From NCBI GenBank assembly GCA_960531495.1, contig OY482854.1, positions 13,191,621 to 13,255,620 of the forward strand: DNA of 64,000 nt, written 5' to 3'. The stretch is from Zeus faber. Taxonomy: Eukaryota; Chordata; Actinopteri; Zeiformes; Zeidae. The notes beneath the pieces are model-generated. The model was not told the origin of the DNA, did no database searches, and was given only the letters and a program-made list of their open reading frames with translations. Position numbers and translations under genes: made by a program. Positions 11,479 through 22,377 of this stretch are shown one piece after another. Numbering within the stretch: position 1 is the stretch's first letter; each line of letters starts with the position of its first letter.

Positions 11479-11744
11479 GGGGGGGGTCGAATAAGCCCTA
11501 TCCACTTGTGTAGACATAACATTGTAAATGTACTCATGGCAAGTTTCTCTTTTTACAAGAATGGAAACACAAGTTGGGACGCCATCCATTCTGGCCACAC
11601 TAGACAGGCACCGCTCGTCCGAGGATGAGGACCAGACGACACCGGCAACATCACATATCACAACATTGTATTTGGGCAACACCTCCATAGTGCCGAAGAA
11701 ATATTTGAGAAACAGCCACTGGTAGAGTGGATATAATCACACTG

Positions 11745-12195
11745 ATTGGAACAGCTAGAACAGTGTGTGACGAGGCTGGGCGACATATCCCTATAATATC
11801 CCTATGGTGAGGATGCTGTCGTTGAGGCTGTGTTACAGTCAAGTCATGCCATTCAGGCATATGCACGTGTTCTAAATATTGAAGGGGGACGGTTCCCCCG
11901 TGTGTGTCCCCCTGAAATCTACGCCTATGGTTCTGAGCACCCATAGCCAGCCCCAAAATATCGTCGACTTATCGATATTGAGGTATTTGTCAAAAAGATA
12001 AGTGATATTCGATTTTGTCAATATGAACAGCCCTCGTCTATGAAGTTAAGGAAATTGCAATACGTACTGTAGTACAGATCCAAGAAGACATTTAACTTTA
12101 TCACGATATTAAGACAACCAAAATCCCAGCCCATATCCAGTCTCGTATCACGATACCCATATTATATCGATATATTGTATATCGACCAGCACTGT
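11745..12195 (+). mobile_element. 'TATCGATA'-rich repeat relic (family E), copy 1
   Basis: Begins with CAGCTAGAACAGTGTGTGA and CTGGGCGACATATCCC, and ends with AGTCTCGTATCACGATACCC and ATATATCGATATATTGTATATC-type text. The copy at 38550-39185 has the same elements in the same order (CAGCTAGAACAGTCTATGA; TCTATGAAGTT; CACAATATT; GTCTCATATCACAATATT). This is a known style of fish repeat with a 'TGGGCGATATATCGATA' end. I cannot assign its class. The copy also carries an insertion around 11880-11950. Confidence 0.6.
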
Positions 12196-12539
12196 AACTG
12201 CTACGAAACTACCACATGTGCACTGTGCGGCACAACAACATATACTCCGTGTTGCCAAAAAAAACAACAAAAAAAACAAAAAATAAAAATAAAACCGCAA
12301 AAACAATCTATTTGCAGCTTTTTCTTCACTGTCTAAATGGAAAAGCATCAAAGAGAAGAACAACATCCTCGTCTTGGAAATGAATCGATGACTGATTGGA
12401 ATGATCAGCCCCAATCAATCCAACGCGCCAACATCAAGTTCAGACCGACATCCTGCCTCCGAGCAGTTCGCTCCTGCTCGACTCTTTTCCTTTCGGTTTA
12501 AAGAGAAGACAAATCAGGAAAAATCCGATCGGCAATAAT

Positions 12540-12903
12540 ACAATCAAAGTGCAGTCGCGGGTCCGCACCGCGTCCCCGAAGCGCGTCGGCGGCGCGGCGC
12601 GCACGGCGCGGCCGGACGGAGCGAGGGGCTGTCAAGACTCTGAAACCTACCAGCTTTATGTGCGAACCCCAAATTTCTTCTTGTGACATCTTGAAAGGAG
12701 AAGAAAAAGCAAGTGGCCACAGCGCTGAGACGTGGAGCGACGCGGATCGGGTGACGCGGAGGAGGACACTTGGTCTCCGGGTCAGATCTCCTTTCAGGGC
12801 GCAGCGCAAAGCGCAAAACCGGTCGAGCTCTGAAGGCAGGGGAGGACAAGTTTGAGAGAGAGAGAGAGAGGGAGAGGGAGAGCGAGAGAGGGGGGGAGGG
12901 AGG

Positions 12904-12961
<58 letters not shown>

Positions 12962-13075
12962 ATCGCAGGAAAGCGGCTCCTCCTACCAGCGCTCCAGCGC
13001 AGCGCGGAGCGGAGCGCAGCCTGTCCGCCCTGCGGAGCGGCAGGGCCCGTGTTTATTCTGGTATTGGCCACATGA
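12540..13075. promoter_or_regulatory. CpG-rich patch with embedded GA array
   Basis: 12540-12625 and 12960-13050 are GC-rich with many CpGs (GCGCGTCGGCGGCGCGGCGC), the composition of an unmethylated CpG island. A (GA)n array with GGGA variants sits at 12854-12960. No TATA box, exon or splice pattern could be fixed. The 193-codon minus frame across it depends on the GA array and is not convincing. It could be the promoter of an unseen transcript. Confidence 0.35.
12854..12960. repeat. GA microsatellite
   Basis: (GA)n with GGGAGG interruptions in its left half and a pure right half, lying inside the CpG-rich patch. Confidence 0.95.
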
Positions 13076-13404
13076 AACGGCTTTTTTTTTTTTTTCTTCT
13101 GGAAGGATTTGTGACGTTTTGTCATTGCTGATGCTTATAATTATTTTGCGGTCATTTTGGATCTTTTTTTTTTTTATTATTATTTTCTTGTGCCAAGGGA
13201 ACCAAAATGGCAAAATTAATTTACGTGTAAATGTTTAAAGAATAAACCAGACCAATTTACCAAATGCATTACGTATTTTTCCATTGCTTATGTCAAAATA
13301 ATTGTACACACATGTGAAATATATACACTATACCTTTATATTTATTATTTGAAAAAGAAAAAAAAGAATATATCATATACAGCATTGTACCCCTGCTGTA
13401 GCTG

Positions 13405-13850
13405 TTCTGCTTGTGTATTGTTCTGCTTGTGTGTTGTTCTGCTTGTGTATTGTTCTGCTTGTGTGTTGTTCTGCTTGTGTATTGCTCTGCTTGTGTGTTG
13501 TTCTGCTTGTGTATTGTTCTGCTTGTGTATTGTTCTGCTTGTGTATTGTTCTACTTGTGTATTGCTCTGCCTGTGTGTTGTTCTGCTTGTGTATTGCTCT
13601 GCTTGTGTGTTGTTCTGCTTGTGTATTGCTCTGCTTGTGTGTTGTTCTGCTTGTGTATTGCTCTGCTTGTGTGTTGTTCTGCTTGTGTATTGCTCTGCTT
13701 GTGTGTTGTTCTGCTTGTGTATTGTTCTGCTTGTGTATTGTTCTGCTTGTGTATTGTTCTGCTTGTGTATTGCTCTGCCTGTGTGTTGTTCTGCTTGTGT
13801 ATTGCTCTGCTTGTGTGTTGTTCTGCTTGTGTATTGCTCTGCCTGCTTGT
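13405..13850. repeat. 16-bp minisatellite, about 28 units
   Basis: Tandem TTCTGCTTGTGTATTG and TTCTGCTTGTGTGTTG units with a few TTGCTCTG variants. The two unit types alternate through much of the array, giving a 32-bp higher-order period. Because 16 is not a multiple of 3 and the unit contains no stop codon in the sense frames, all three plus frames and a minus frame stay open. The predicted 153-181 residue Cys/Leu/Val-rich and Gln/Thr-rich 'proteins' are artefacts. Confidence 0.95.
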
Positions 13851-14472
13851 GGGTCGGGCTGCAGAACTGTGACCCCGTGCGTCACTATGTGTAACCGTCA
13901 CCGGGAGACGAATTGGTCATACGATCTTCTGTCTGGAGGAAATTAATGCATTTATCACGCGGTACTAATTTAAGAAAATGATGCAAGGCAGGGCAACAGC
14001 AATACTAATTGGCTTGTCGTATTAAAAGAGTCTTTATTCATTGGTCTAATTGTGCTTAACTGCAAAAGCCCACTGGCATGAATTAGAATAGCTAATATCC
14101 TCAAATCGCCAACTGGAAATGCTTTGCTTAAAATGATGGCGGTTCCACAGTTCGATTTCTTAGAAAAACTGTAGAGACCAGAACCATGTGTGGTGTACGG
14201 GTACTAGGTGGTAGCAGTGCAGAAGTTAAAGTAACAATCCATACGATTATTTCGTTAGAAAAAAATAAAATAAATCCAATATTTGCATTCAACCGATAGT
14301 TATTTAGCCGGCACTTCTTAAGAAACAGCAGTCGCAGTGAATTTCAATCAAGCAGCGTTTTAGCCAGCGGTCAATAAACTGTCCATATGGATGAACATTA
14401 ACAAAAAAGAACAAAATACCTCAAGGGACCCAAAGAGAGTCCATTGTAAGAGAGTGACTGAGAAAGTCTCCC
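13851..14472. other. Unannotated stretch
   Basis: Unique-looking AT-rich sequence with no gene and no recognised repeat. Confidence 0.4.
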
Positions 14473-14735
14473 CGTTTCGCACGGGGCTCTTTTTGCTCCA
14501 TTCGGTGAGGAAACGGAGGAAAATAAATACATCGACAATAAAAACACACTGATTTTATTTGCGTCGCTTGGCGCAACAGGGATGCGCTGATCGCTTCTGA
14601 AAATATTTTTTTTCTCAACCTTTGATTGTGACTCGGGGGTCCCGTGGGGAGTTGGGGCTCCAGGGATTGTATCAGGGTGGCCGTGGCCCTTCCTGGCGAC
14701 CCCTTGGCGGCGCCCCTGAACAGGGCACCCCCGCC
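14473..14735 (+). repeat. Dispersed repeat family F, copy 1
   Basis: The segment 14478-14575 (CTCCATTCGGTGAGGAAACG, AAATAAATACATCGACAATA, then a TTTTATTTGC block) corresponds to 19735-19850. The following GGGGTCCC and CCCTTGGCGGCGCCCCTG text parallels 19940-19990. Identity is patchy. The class is unknown. Confidence 0.45.
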
Positions 14736-15825
14736 CGCCTTCTCCTTCTCACGGCCCGGTGGCAAATGTTGGGAACTGGTGTAATCCATCCAACACAGAT
14801 TTTTTTTTCTTTTTACGGAGGTTTTCACAGGACTTTGCAGCAGATTGCTTGTTCAAATAAATAATAAAACAATCAAAAGGTGGACTCCGCCTGGCATTTG
14901 GTCATATTCAGTCTGTTGTTTTTTTATAACAAACACTGAAATAAATGAACCTCACGGACAGTCAAACAAGAGCACAAACAGTATCACAAACAATATATCA
15001 TGTTTTCCATGCATGTCAACGATCTCCCGTGGGTTTGTTATGATGTGTGTGGGGGGGTATAATTTTTTTATTGAGGTTAATTATGAATATGTCGTGTTGC
15101 GGTAAAGTGATAGGTAGGTACCATCGCCAAGGCTTCTCTTCCAGACGCATGACGCTACGTTTCTGCAGATAAACTGCACCACAACACAGTGAGCAGGTTT
15201 ATTTTCAACCACTACCGCCACGTTGCGGGTAGAACACCATACCCACACTATTGCCAGACAAGGCGTGGCCAGGCCTTCGGGCCAAACCAGCAGGTGCGTC
15301 CTGCGACTGCCAACATACAATTTGTCTGTCTTCCTTTCATATGTCAGTGATATTTACTCTTTTTGTTTTGTCTTTTTGTGTCCGTCCATTGATGTCAACA
15401 CATGAATGTCCTTCTTCACAATACTCTGGGATGATGTCGCGATCCCGTCCGTTTTGATCACCTGCCCCCACCGCTGGTTGCACCTGTCGATCCCTTTTCC
15501 ATCTCGCTCCGTCACCGCCCTCTCCTCTGCCGTCCGAAGCACTAAGCTGTTTGACTCCCTGTCTATACTTTGATCTGCCTCCTTCCATTTACCTCTCAGC
15601 ATGTCAATATGTCCACTCTGTCTCTTAATCTCTCTTAGGCTTCTAGAGTGTCTCTTTACCCTGTATCGCCCTTAGCAGCCGCCAATCTATGCTTGGATTA
15701 CAATTCCTTCAAGAAACCCTGGAGACATTCGCCCTGTGAGTCATTTGTGCAGGTAAATAACCTGAACAAACGACTTATGAACAAATCATTTTTTATGCAT
15801 TTACTTCAATAGAATACTTCAGGTC
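14736..15825. other. Stretch without recognised gene
   Basis: About 1.1 kb. It contains a GGGGGGG run near 15050 and a pyrimidine-rich segment 15470-15660. Open frames of about 80 codons show no domain. Confidence 0.4.
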
Positions 15826-15827
15826 AA

Positions 15828-15895
15828 GTTTGAACCCAGAACCTTCTTGCGGTGAACAGTGCTACCCGCTGAGCCACCGGGCCACCTGCTGCCAT
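15828..15895 (-). mobile_element. tRNA-like dispersed repeat, fragment
   Basis: Reads GTTTGAACCCAGAACCTTCT and then GAGCCACCGGGCCACC on the plus strand. Its reverse complement contains AAGGTTCTGGGTTCAAAC, the box-B-like core of a repeat very common in fish genomes (gene-internal Pol III promoter style). Only about 70 bp remain. Confidence 0.6.
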
Positions 15896-16094
15896 GAAAT
15901 GGAAATCCATGGAGCGGGGGGACCCGACCACTCGGGTTGAGGAGGCCTCCGAGCTAACATGGAGACGGCAGCGCGACAACCTGTCCAAAAGAAGTGATGG
16001 AGGTGCGCCTGAGGTTGCAGTTACCTCCATCACCACATACATACCCCAAAGGACGACAAGCATTAAGAACACTGTTAAAGAAGGAGAGGACATG

Positions 16095-16430
16095 CGTTAT
16101 TTATCGCTCTGGGGGACATGTGTTCCCCGCATTTAACCCATCCTCGATTCCAACGTTTCTACAGTAGGAGCAGTGGGCTGCCACCGCAGCGGCGACCGGG
16201 TACCAACACCAGGTATGGACCGATGCCTTGCTCAGGGGCATGGGCAGGAGTGTCCAACCCGAACGTGCACATGTCTTTTGGGGGTGGGGGGAACTCAAGT
16301 TTGCATGGGGAGAACATGCAAACTAACAGAGGCCCAGAAAGCCCCGGTTTGATTCGAACACAGAACCTCCCTGCCTTCGTGTGAGGCAACTGTGCTAACC
16401 ACGATATGGTACACACCCCGTCTAAGTCCT
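16095..16430 (-). mobile_element. tRNA-like dispersed repeat, longer copy
   Basis: A minus-strand copy of the common teleost repeat. Plus-strand landmarks in order are: GGGGGACATGTGTTCCCCGC followed by ATTTAACCCATCCTC; AGCAGTGGGCTGCCACCGCA; CCTTGCTCAGGGGCATGG; GCATGGGGAGAACATGCAAA; and GGTTTGATTCGAACACAGAA (box-B-like) followed by GCAACTGTGCTAACCAC. The order matches what I know of full copies. Compare the plus-strand copies at 28583 and 44725. Confidence 0.75.
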
Positions 16431-16522
16431 CTGGCATGTCCACGCATCAGGTTTCTCTCTTTGTGTTCTTTTCAAAGTCAAACACTGGGTGCTCTTTAAG
16501 CCGAGGGACAACGCGAGGGACT

Positions 16523-16651
16523 GGCGTCAGAATCATTTGAACTGATCCAGTATTGAGAGAAAAGCTTCAGCGATAGGTGGTGCAACGGGCCAAACCCAGT
16601 TGCCCGAAGCCATCCTCTCAATACTGGAGCAATTTAAACGATTCTGAAGCC
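16523..16651. repeat. Foldback: 39-bp inverted arms with inner stem
   Basis: The arm 16523-16561 pairs with 16613-16651; 30 of the 35 bases in 16527-16561 match by eye. Both arms share CCAGTATTGAGAG. The roughly 50-bp centre can itself pair (GCAACGGG against CCAGTTGC). This could be a small foldback/MITE relic or a hairpin from a lost element. No flanking target duplication is evident. Confidence 0.75.
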
Positions 16652-17895
16652 GATTCTGAGGATGAACAAGTGTGTTCCGTTTTTACACACGGCATCGATT
16701 CATCGCGAAGCCCAGTGGCCCACCAGGAACGTGAAAATCTCTGAAGTACAAAGAGGCGTTTTAGGATTTACTCACTGGATCCCATCATGACTATTTGACA
16801 GTTTGCCTGGTTTTATGTTTCATCCACACAAGACGAAATCCAGGGACTGCCTCAGCCGCCATATTGGAACCGTAGTTTAATATTAGTGTAGTGTTATTGA
16901 TCTGCATGCTGCTTGTTACCATAGCGACCGGAAGCTCTTTAAGCCTTTATCTCTGAGACAGAACAGACAGTAGACGTTAACTAAAGCAGAAGCACCAGAA
17001 ACGACCTTTTTTTTTCATTTAATTTTGAGCTTTTAACTTTTTTAATTCCCTGGTTCCAAAGAGTCGTGGAAGTACAGACAGGGGGAGGCAGCGACTAACC
17101 CCTGGGAACACACAACCCTGACACTTAGAGATGAAATGGTTAAAACCGCGTAATTGTTCCCAATTTACATGGATGACATTGATGTGATTCCTAAAATGTC
17201 AAAAAACATATAAATTATATCTGACTTGGCCCAAGATGAAACATAAATGTGGAAAGAATCCACACATTTATTAAATATTGGTCAATAATCAAACTTTCTG
17301 ATTCTTTAAAAAAAATATCTGATTTGTTAAATACTTTGAATAAAAAAATGAAAAATAATACAAATCATTTTTTCCAAAAATCTCCCAAAGGAATGAATGA
17401 ATTTGTTCAAGAAAATTCACATTTAATACATGTAAAACTTAATTTCTGAACACTCAATTTGGCTATAATATATCATTACCATAATATATCATAACATCTA
17501 GGTTTTCAAAAGGTTTTAATTAAATATGAGTCAATTTCTGAAAATTAGCATCAGAAAACATTTTGTCCTGTTTGATGCCCTGTATTACACAGCTATAAAA
17601 AAAAAAGGCGATATACATGCAACTCTTGCTAGGAATCACCATTCTATCAACGTTCTATCACTGATTCTTTCTACATTTGCAGAAACATAAAGAGAAGAGA
17701 AGTGAAAACAATGGGAAACAAAAATGGAAGAAGAATAGCCGCGGTGTCTGTAACGTGGTGACACCGGACAAACCGGTCGGCAGGTGGCTTTGTTGTGCTT
17801 TGTTTCAGCACGGGGGTTGGAGTCTTACACGTGATTTCATGGATCATTGCCATTATCGGACTTAAAAAACATTTCCATCCATTGAATACCCTGAG
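16652..17895. other. AT-rich stretch, no gene
   Basis: The open frame 17249-17449 (Lys/Asn-rich) reflects AT content. Short A-runs occur at 17597-17607. No repeat family was recognised. Confidence 0.4.
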
Positions 17896-17899
17896 ATAG

Positions 17900-17960
17900 A
17901 TCGATAGATCACATTACATCGCTTAGCTTTAGGCGCTTTTGTCCAAAGCAACTTACAATA
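17900..17960 (+). mobile_element. SINE-like conserved core fragment
   Basis: Contains CATTACATCGCTTAGCTTTA followed by GGCGCTTTTGTCCAAAGCAACTTACAAT. This is the widely shared 'GACGCTTTTATCCAAAGCG' fish repeat motif in slightly decayed form. A related relic is at 62785-62930. Confidence 0.55.
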
Positions 17961-18123
17961 CGTAGATTTGTCGCAGTGTCAAACCAAGTGTGTCACATCA
18001 CAGCTAAACAACCCCTAGAAACAAGCAGCACCAGTAGAGACAGATGGGTAGGATGAGGCAGTAATAATAAGGTGATAGAATAAAAAAGATAGAGGAAAAC
18101 AATGCAATAAATCTAAACATGTA

Positions 18124-18320
18124 GGGCAAACTCAAGTTCAAGATTACCGACAGCTTGACGTTTTATTGATCATAGCGCTTCTCAACGTGGGGTGCAGGGA
18201 CCCGCCAGGAGTCCTTCAAGAGGCTCTAGGCCCTGGAGCAAAATGTTTCATAGTTAAACTTCATTGTTATTGCATTCTTTACAAAACGTTGTCACCGTTA
18301 GAGAATGTACAATAAGGACA
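18124..18320 (+). mobile_element. Dispersed repeat family C, copy 1 (GACA-tailed)
   Basis: Begins GGCAAACTCAAGTTCAAGAT and continues with TTTTATTGATCA, TTCTCAACGTGGGGTGCAGG, GAGTCCTTCAAGAGG and GTTAAACTTCATTGTTATTG, ending directly at a GACA array. The same order occurs at 53263-53446 (GATA-tailed), and its 3' half at 45912-45997 (GACA/GATA-tailed). A microsatellite as the 3' tail suggests a retroposon, but no class can be fixed. Confidence 0.7.
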
Positions 18321-18351
<31 letters not shown>

Positions 18352-18418
18352 GGCAGGCAGGAAGACAGACAGACAGGCAGGCAGGCAGGCAGGAAGACAG
18401 AAAGACAGATAGACAGAT
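18320..18418. repeat. GACA/GGCA tetranucleotide array
   Basis: (GACA)n and (GGCA)n with GAAGACA interruptions and a few GATA at the end. It forms the 3' tail of family C copy 1. Confidence 0.95.
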
Positions 18419-18563
18419 GAACTGAAAGACTCTGGTTCCTTTGCTTTTTTCAGTTTTGGGAAGGAGATGAAACACGTCGAAACACATCGGACGCTGGAGA
18501 CACAACCTCACTGTTTCACGGGGGCGTGGCTCCTATCACATTACTGTCACTGTGTGTTTGATG

Positions 18564-18581
18564 GTGTGCGTGTGTGTGTTT

Positions 18582-18623
<42 letters not shown>
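18564..18623. repeat. GT microsatellite
   Basis: (GT)n with a TTTGTGTA interruption. About 30 bp later the GA-rich block begins. Confidence 0.95.
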
Positions 18624-18625
<2 letters not shown>

Positions 18626-18649
18626 AGGGGGGCTTTGCATGACAGACAG

Positions 18650-18913
18650 AGGCAGCTAGAGAGCCAGACGGAGAGGGAGAGAAAGAGAGACGGGGGCAGA
18701 GAGAGAGAGATGGAGAGGGAGATAGAGAGAGACAGAGAGAGAGACGGAGAGGAGAGATAGAGAGATGGAGAGGGAGAGAGAGAGAGAGAGAGACGGAGAG
18801 GGAGAGAGAGAGACAGAGAGGGAAAGAGAGAGAGACAGAGAGGGAGAGCGAGAGAGAGACACAGAGGGGAGATAGAGAGACGGAGAGGGAGAGAGAGAGA
18901 GAGAGAGAGAGAC
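18650..18913. repeat. GA-rich minisatellite (module copy 2)
   Basis: Polypurine block of GAGAGACGGAGAGGG-type units with GATAGAGAG variants. It corresponds to the 10270-10875 block but is shorter. It is followed, as there, by an AT-rich spacer and then an AC array. Confidence 0.9.
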
Positions 18914-18969
18914 TATTAGTCCATTAGTATTTTTAAGGGATTTTTCTTTTCTTTGGATCAACTTTGAAA

Positions 18970-19150
18970 AAATTCTTTAAATTGTTAAACTGATATATGT
19001 ATTAGGTTTTCTCAACTTAAAAATATACTCCAATCCCTAAATATATAGTTGAGAAAGCCTAGAAAAATCTAAGCTTTGAAATGCAATGACTTTCCATTGC
19101 ATACACACAATCCCACCTATACATACCATTCACTTATCAATCACACACAC
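18970..19150 (+). repeat. Duplicated AT-rich spacer, copy 2
   Basis: Second copy of the spacer at 11025-11205. Shared blocks are TGTATTAGGTTT, ATCCCTAAATATATAGTTGA, AGCTTTGAAATGCAATGACT and TACACACAATCCCACCTA. Differences are scattered substitutions and small indels. Confidence 0.8.
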
Positions 19151-19163
19151 AGACACAGACACA

Positions 19164-19201
<38 letters not shown>

Positions 19202-19229
19202 CACACACACACGCACACACACACACACA
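19142..19229. repeat. AC microsatellite (module copy 2)
   Basis: (AC)n with ACAGAC units on the left and two CACG interruptions on the right. Confidence 0.95.
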
Positions 19230-19465
19230 GGAAAGGCATCAGCTCTTTTCGTTGCTGTTTCCCCTCCGGCCTCATAGCTCAGACCTGGTGGGAGCTCAGA
19301 CCATTGCTGCATCAACAGGAAACTCCCCAAAAAACAACCTTGTTTCTCTTAAAACGGAGGAGTGTTTGGTACACGGCACGAAGCAGCTGAATGAGCCTGT
19401 GTTGTCATCTAGTTGCTACGGCCGCAACGAGCCGTAAAGTGCCTCAAAAGGGTTGCATGTACCAT

Positions 19466-19700
19466 TTTAGGGCTGGGTGTTGGCCAAAATCTCATAATAA
19501 TTGGTGGTGAAAATAATATTTCATTAATATTAACGAAATAAATAAATACAAAAAAAAAAAAAAAAAAAAACATAAATATAATCTAACGAATAAAATATAT
19601 TCAATGATAACAATAAATAATAAATATTAAATAATGAATGATAATATCATAATAAAAATAATAATAACCATATCAATAAATACAGTAATATTATGGGGGG
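19466..19700. repeat. AT-rich relic with poly-A and AAT/AAATA texture
   Basis: Starts with TTAGGGCTGGGTGTTGGCCA, shared with the element at the left edge of the window. It continues into a poly-A tract (about 19551-19570) and A/T-rich low-complexity text up to 19690. Confidence 0.5.
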
Positions 19701-19729
19701 GTTGAGTTGCCATGTGTGAAGCAGCACAG

Positions 19730-20000
19730 GGACACACAGGGCTTTTTTGTTTCGTTCCATTAGGAAACGGAGGAAGTTAAATACATCAATAAATAAATAC
19801 ATAAATACAATAAAAACACTGTTTTTAATTTGCTTTGTTTGGAGAAACAAAAATGGGGACCGCAGTGGAGCGGAGATCGCTCCCCCTCCATTACACATTT
19901 CCCGGTGCTGACTGCACTCCCCTAGCCAATGGTTGAGGTCCCCCCACTGCTGTTGGGGGCCTTCTGGTGGCCACGGGGACCCTAAGCAGGCGCTTGTTTC
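19730..20000 (+). repeat. Dispersed repeat family F, copy 2
   Basis: CAGGGCTTTTTTGTTTCGTT, then CCATTAGGAAACGGAGG and an AAATAAATACA-rich part, match 14478-14575. The GC-rich right part (GTGGCCACGGGGACCCTAAG) parallels 14680-14725. Confidence 0.45.
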
Positions 20001-21029
20001 ACTTGCACTGTTCCGTCAATCACGTGTTATTTTATGTTATCACCTTATTTAAGGGACATTAAAATACACCTTAAATTTTAGATGTTGATATATGATGTTT
20101 CTACTTCTACACTAAACAAAAACAGTTTTATTATAAAAAAATCAACCAATCATATTCTAACATCAGTCTTCAAATACAATTAAGGTGAGAAATCTTCAAA
20201 ATAAAATCAAATATTCTGTAATATGGAGTTTTTCCAAAGCCAATATACGAACTAACTTGATTTCACTTAAAATTCATTTTCTCTCTTATGATTTTCACAT
20301 TCACTTGCAGCAAAACGGGCAAAACTGTATCTTTGTATCTGTATCCGTATCTGTATCTAAGTGCGGAACCATGACGAGATGTTACATTAAACACTGACAC
20401 CGTCCGATCTGAATCAAAAACATATTTATAACGTATAACGTATAATGTTCGGTTTTTGGGATGCCGCAGCAGGCTCCATCATCCTGTAAATCTCCTTTGT
20501 CACCGCACCAAAGAAGACTTTGAGCAGCTTCCCTCAATAACAGATCAATAAAATAGACCGAGGGGAGAAAGATAATAAAGTATTTGCTGGTGTCGGCGTC
20601 GCTCCGTCAGCTTCTCATTAGTGTCGCCAGCTCAGACAGGATTTTTACTTTTTATCTGGAAAGATCCAGATCTGACTTCCTGTTCAGCACAAGCACAGAT
20701 CAGCCTCCTACACTGAAAACCAATCGATCAGTAAATAACTTTTTACGTCTACAAACCTTGAACACGACATCATAAGACATTCAGCAACTTTTATTTTATT
20801 TCAAAATCAGTAATATTATGTTTTCTATGGTTTTATCCATAGTGACTCAGTCCTCGCCAGAACTGAGTGGGAGTGGCCTAAGTGGTCACTGCCCCTAATT
20901 AATATTTGTGATTCCTCGTAAAGTGGTGCTGTTATGTGATTGGCTTGTATGTAAATGAGTGTATCCGGTGACATCATGACAATCAGATCATGAAATTGAA
21001 ATTAACTAGGGGGCGCTCTTTAAAAAAAA
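20001..21029. other. AT-rich stretch, no gene
   Basis: About 1 kb. Short repeats of TAACGTATAACGTATAA lie near 20428. The segment 20560-20700 looks more complex and could be a conserved non-coding element, but this cannot be judged without comparison. Confidence 0.35.
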
Positions 21030-21266
21030 GCTAAATAGATATACAAATTTCTCGTTACTAATTTCTGTTATTTGTAAATGTTTGGATTTATTGTTATTGT
21101 TATATTTCCAATTTTCCTGTAATTTCTTGGGGTTATTTCATAATGCCATTTTCTTTTTTCATATTTCTATTACTTTAATGTAAATGTTTTCCTATTTTGA
21201 TATGAGCTGTTGTGACAATGCCATTTCCCTCAAGGGATGAATGAAGGATCTATCTATCTATCTATC
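21030..21266 (+). mobile_element. LINE-like 3' tail with ATCT repeats
   Basis: AT-rich 3' UTR-like sequence ends GTGACAATGCCATTTCCCTC, AAGGGATGAATGAAGG and then (ATCT)n at 21248-21266. This is the form of several fish LINE 3' ends. No coding remnant lies upstream. Confidence 0.55.
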
Positions 21267-22290
21267 AAACCATCCAAGTTATTTTTTCAAAGTGAAGAAA
21301 CAGAACAAAATGCATGATGAGTAAAGTTAAAAGTGACGGTGGAAAATATCAAAATTTCGGGTTGACGTCAAGAGCGAGGACCGCGGCACTGACCGACTGC
21401 TAATTTACAAAGAATACATTTTGAAAATCACATAAATGGTGATTTTGCAGCAGTTCAGTGCAAGCCTACACCAGCAGAACGAAACATCCCGTTGGGGTAT
21501 TTTACAGACCGCTTCTAAAAAGAGAGAGGAGGATCACGACGAAGATCGGTAATGCATATATTATATTCAGTGTTGGGGGTAAGGTGCGAGAAAGTAAAGT
21601 GTCAGAGTACTCAGATGAATTAAAAATATATTAAAAAAATCCCCAACGCTTTCTCACCAGGGATCGTTAGGAAAAAACTGGTGCTGGTCCACGTGTCCTG
21701 GAAGATTTCAATGTCCGAAATTGGAGACATTCCGGTCAGATATTATCTGTGTTTATTGAGCTTAAAAAGAATTGATAGGAAGGCTACATAAAGAAGACAT
21801 CACCAATGTTTGTGGTATATTGTGGTGTATTTCGGCATTAAAGCAGAGTGAATAAAGTGAATAAAGGTCATAATTAGAGTGATGGGGAGATAGATCAATT
21901 AAACTGCTGCTGAACTCCAAAATCCATCAGTGTGACCTTGTCATCTGGTTGCATTTTATATCCATCTCTATCTATATTCCCTATTTTTTATGTATATATT
22001 TGTATTTATCATGATTGGGGTTTCAGCCGGCTGAGTGCACCGCAGCAATCCATTTTGGAGCAGCCGTGTCAGCGACAGAGTGTCAAAATTAAGTTCCTCC
22101 CATTCAGCCTCTGACACATTTTTCTGAGTTTTCGCGAACAACGGCGAACGGAGCAATTCAAATCTCCAGCGATGCGACTTTGACATGAATGCGATTCTAA
22201 TTAATTTTGGATTTTTTTGTTTTCCGGGGTGCAGATGACAGGAACAAGTGCAAAAATAAATAAATAAAAAGGCTTGAAAACTGGGTTACA
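21267..22290. other. Stretch without recognised gene
   Basis: CAGTGTTGGGGGTAAGG near 21569 resembles the end of common fish hAT-type non-autonomous elements ('CAGTGTTGGGGAGTAAC'), but only a short piece is visible. The rest is unannotated. Confidence 0.35.
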
Positions 22291-22377
22291 AAAAAAAAAC
22301 TGAAAAGAAAAGAAAAGAAAGAGGAGAATAGTGGAAAAAAGAAAGACGGAGAGAGAGCGAGAGAGAGAGAGAGATTT
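22290..22377. repeat. A-rich and GA-rich low-complexity segment
   Basis: A-run near 22290-22299, AAAAG repeats (22303-22321), then a short (GA)n ending at 22375. Confidence 0.85.

Noticed and set aside
13405-13850. Possible CRISPR-like array
   Set aside because: Units are contiguous with no spacers, and the organism is evidently a vertebrate.
13349-13946. Cys/Leu/Val-rich 'membrane proteins' of 116-181 residues
   Set aside because: Translation of the 16-bp minisatellite; open in several frames at once.
17249-17449. 66-codon Lys/Asn-rich frame
   Set aside because: Reflects AT-rich composition only.
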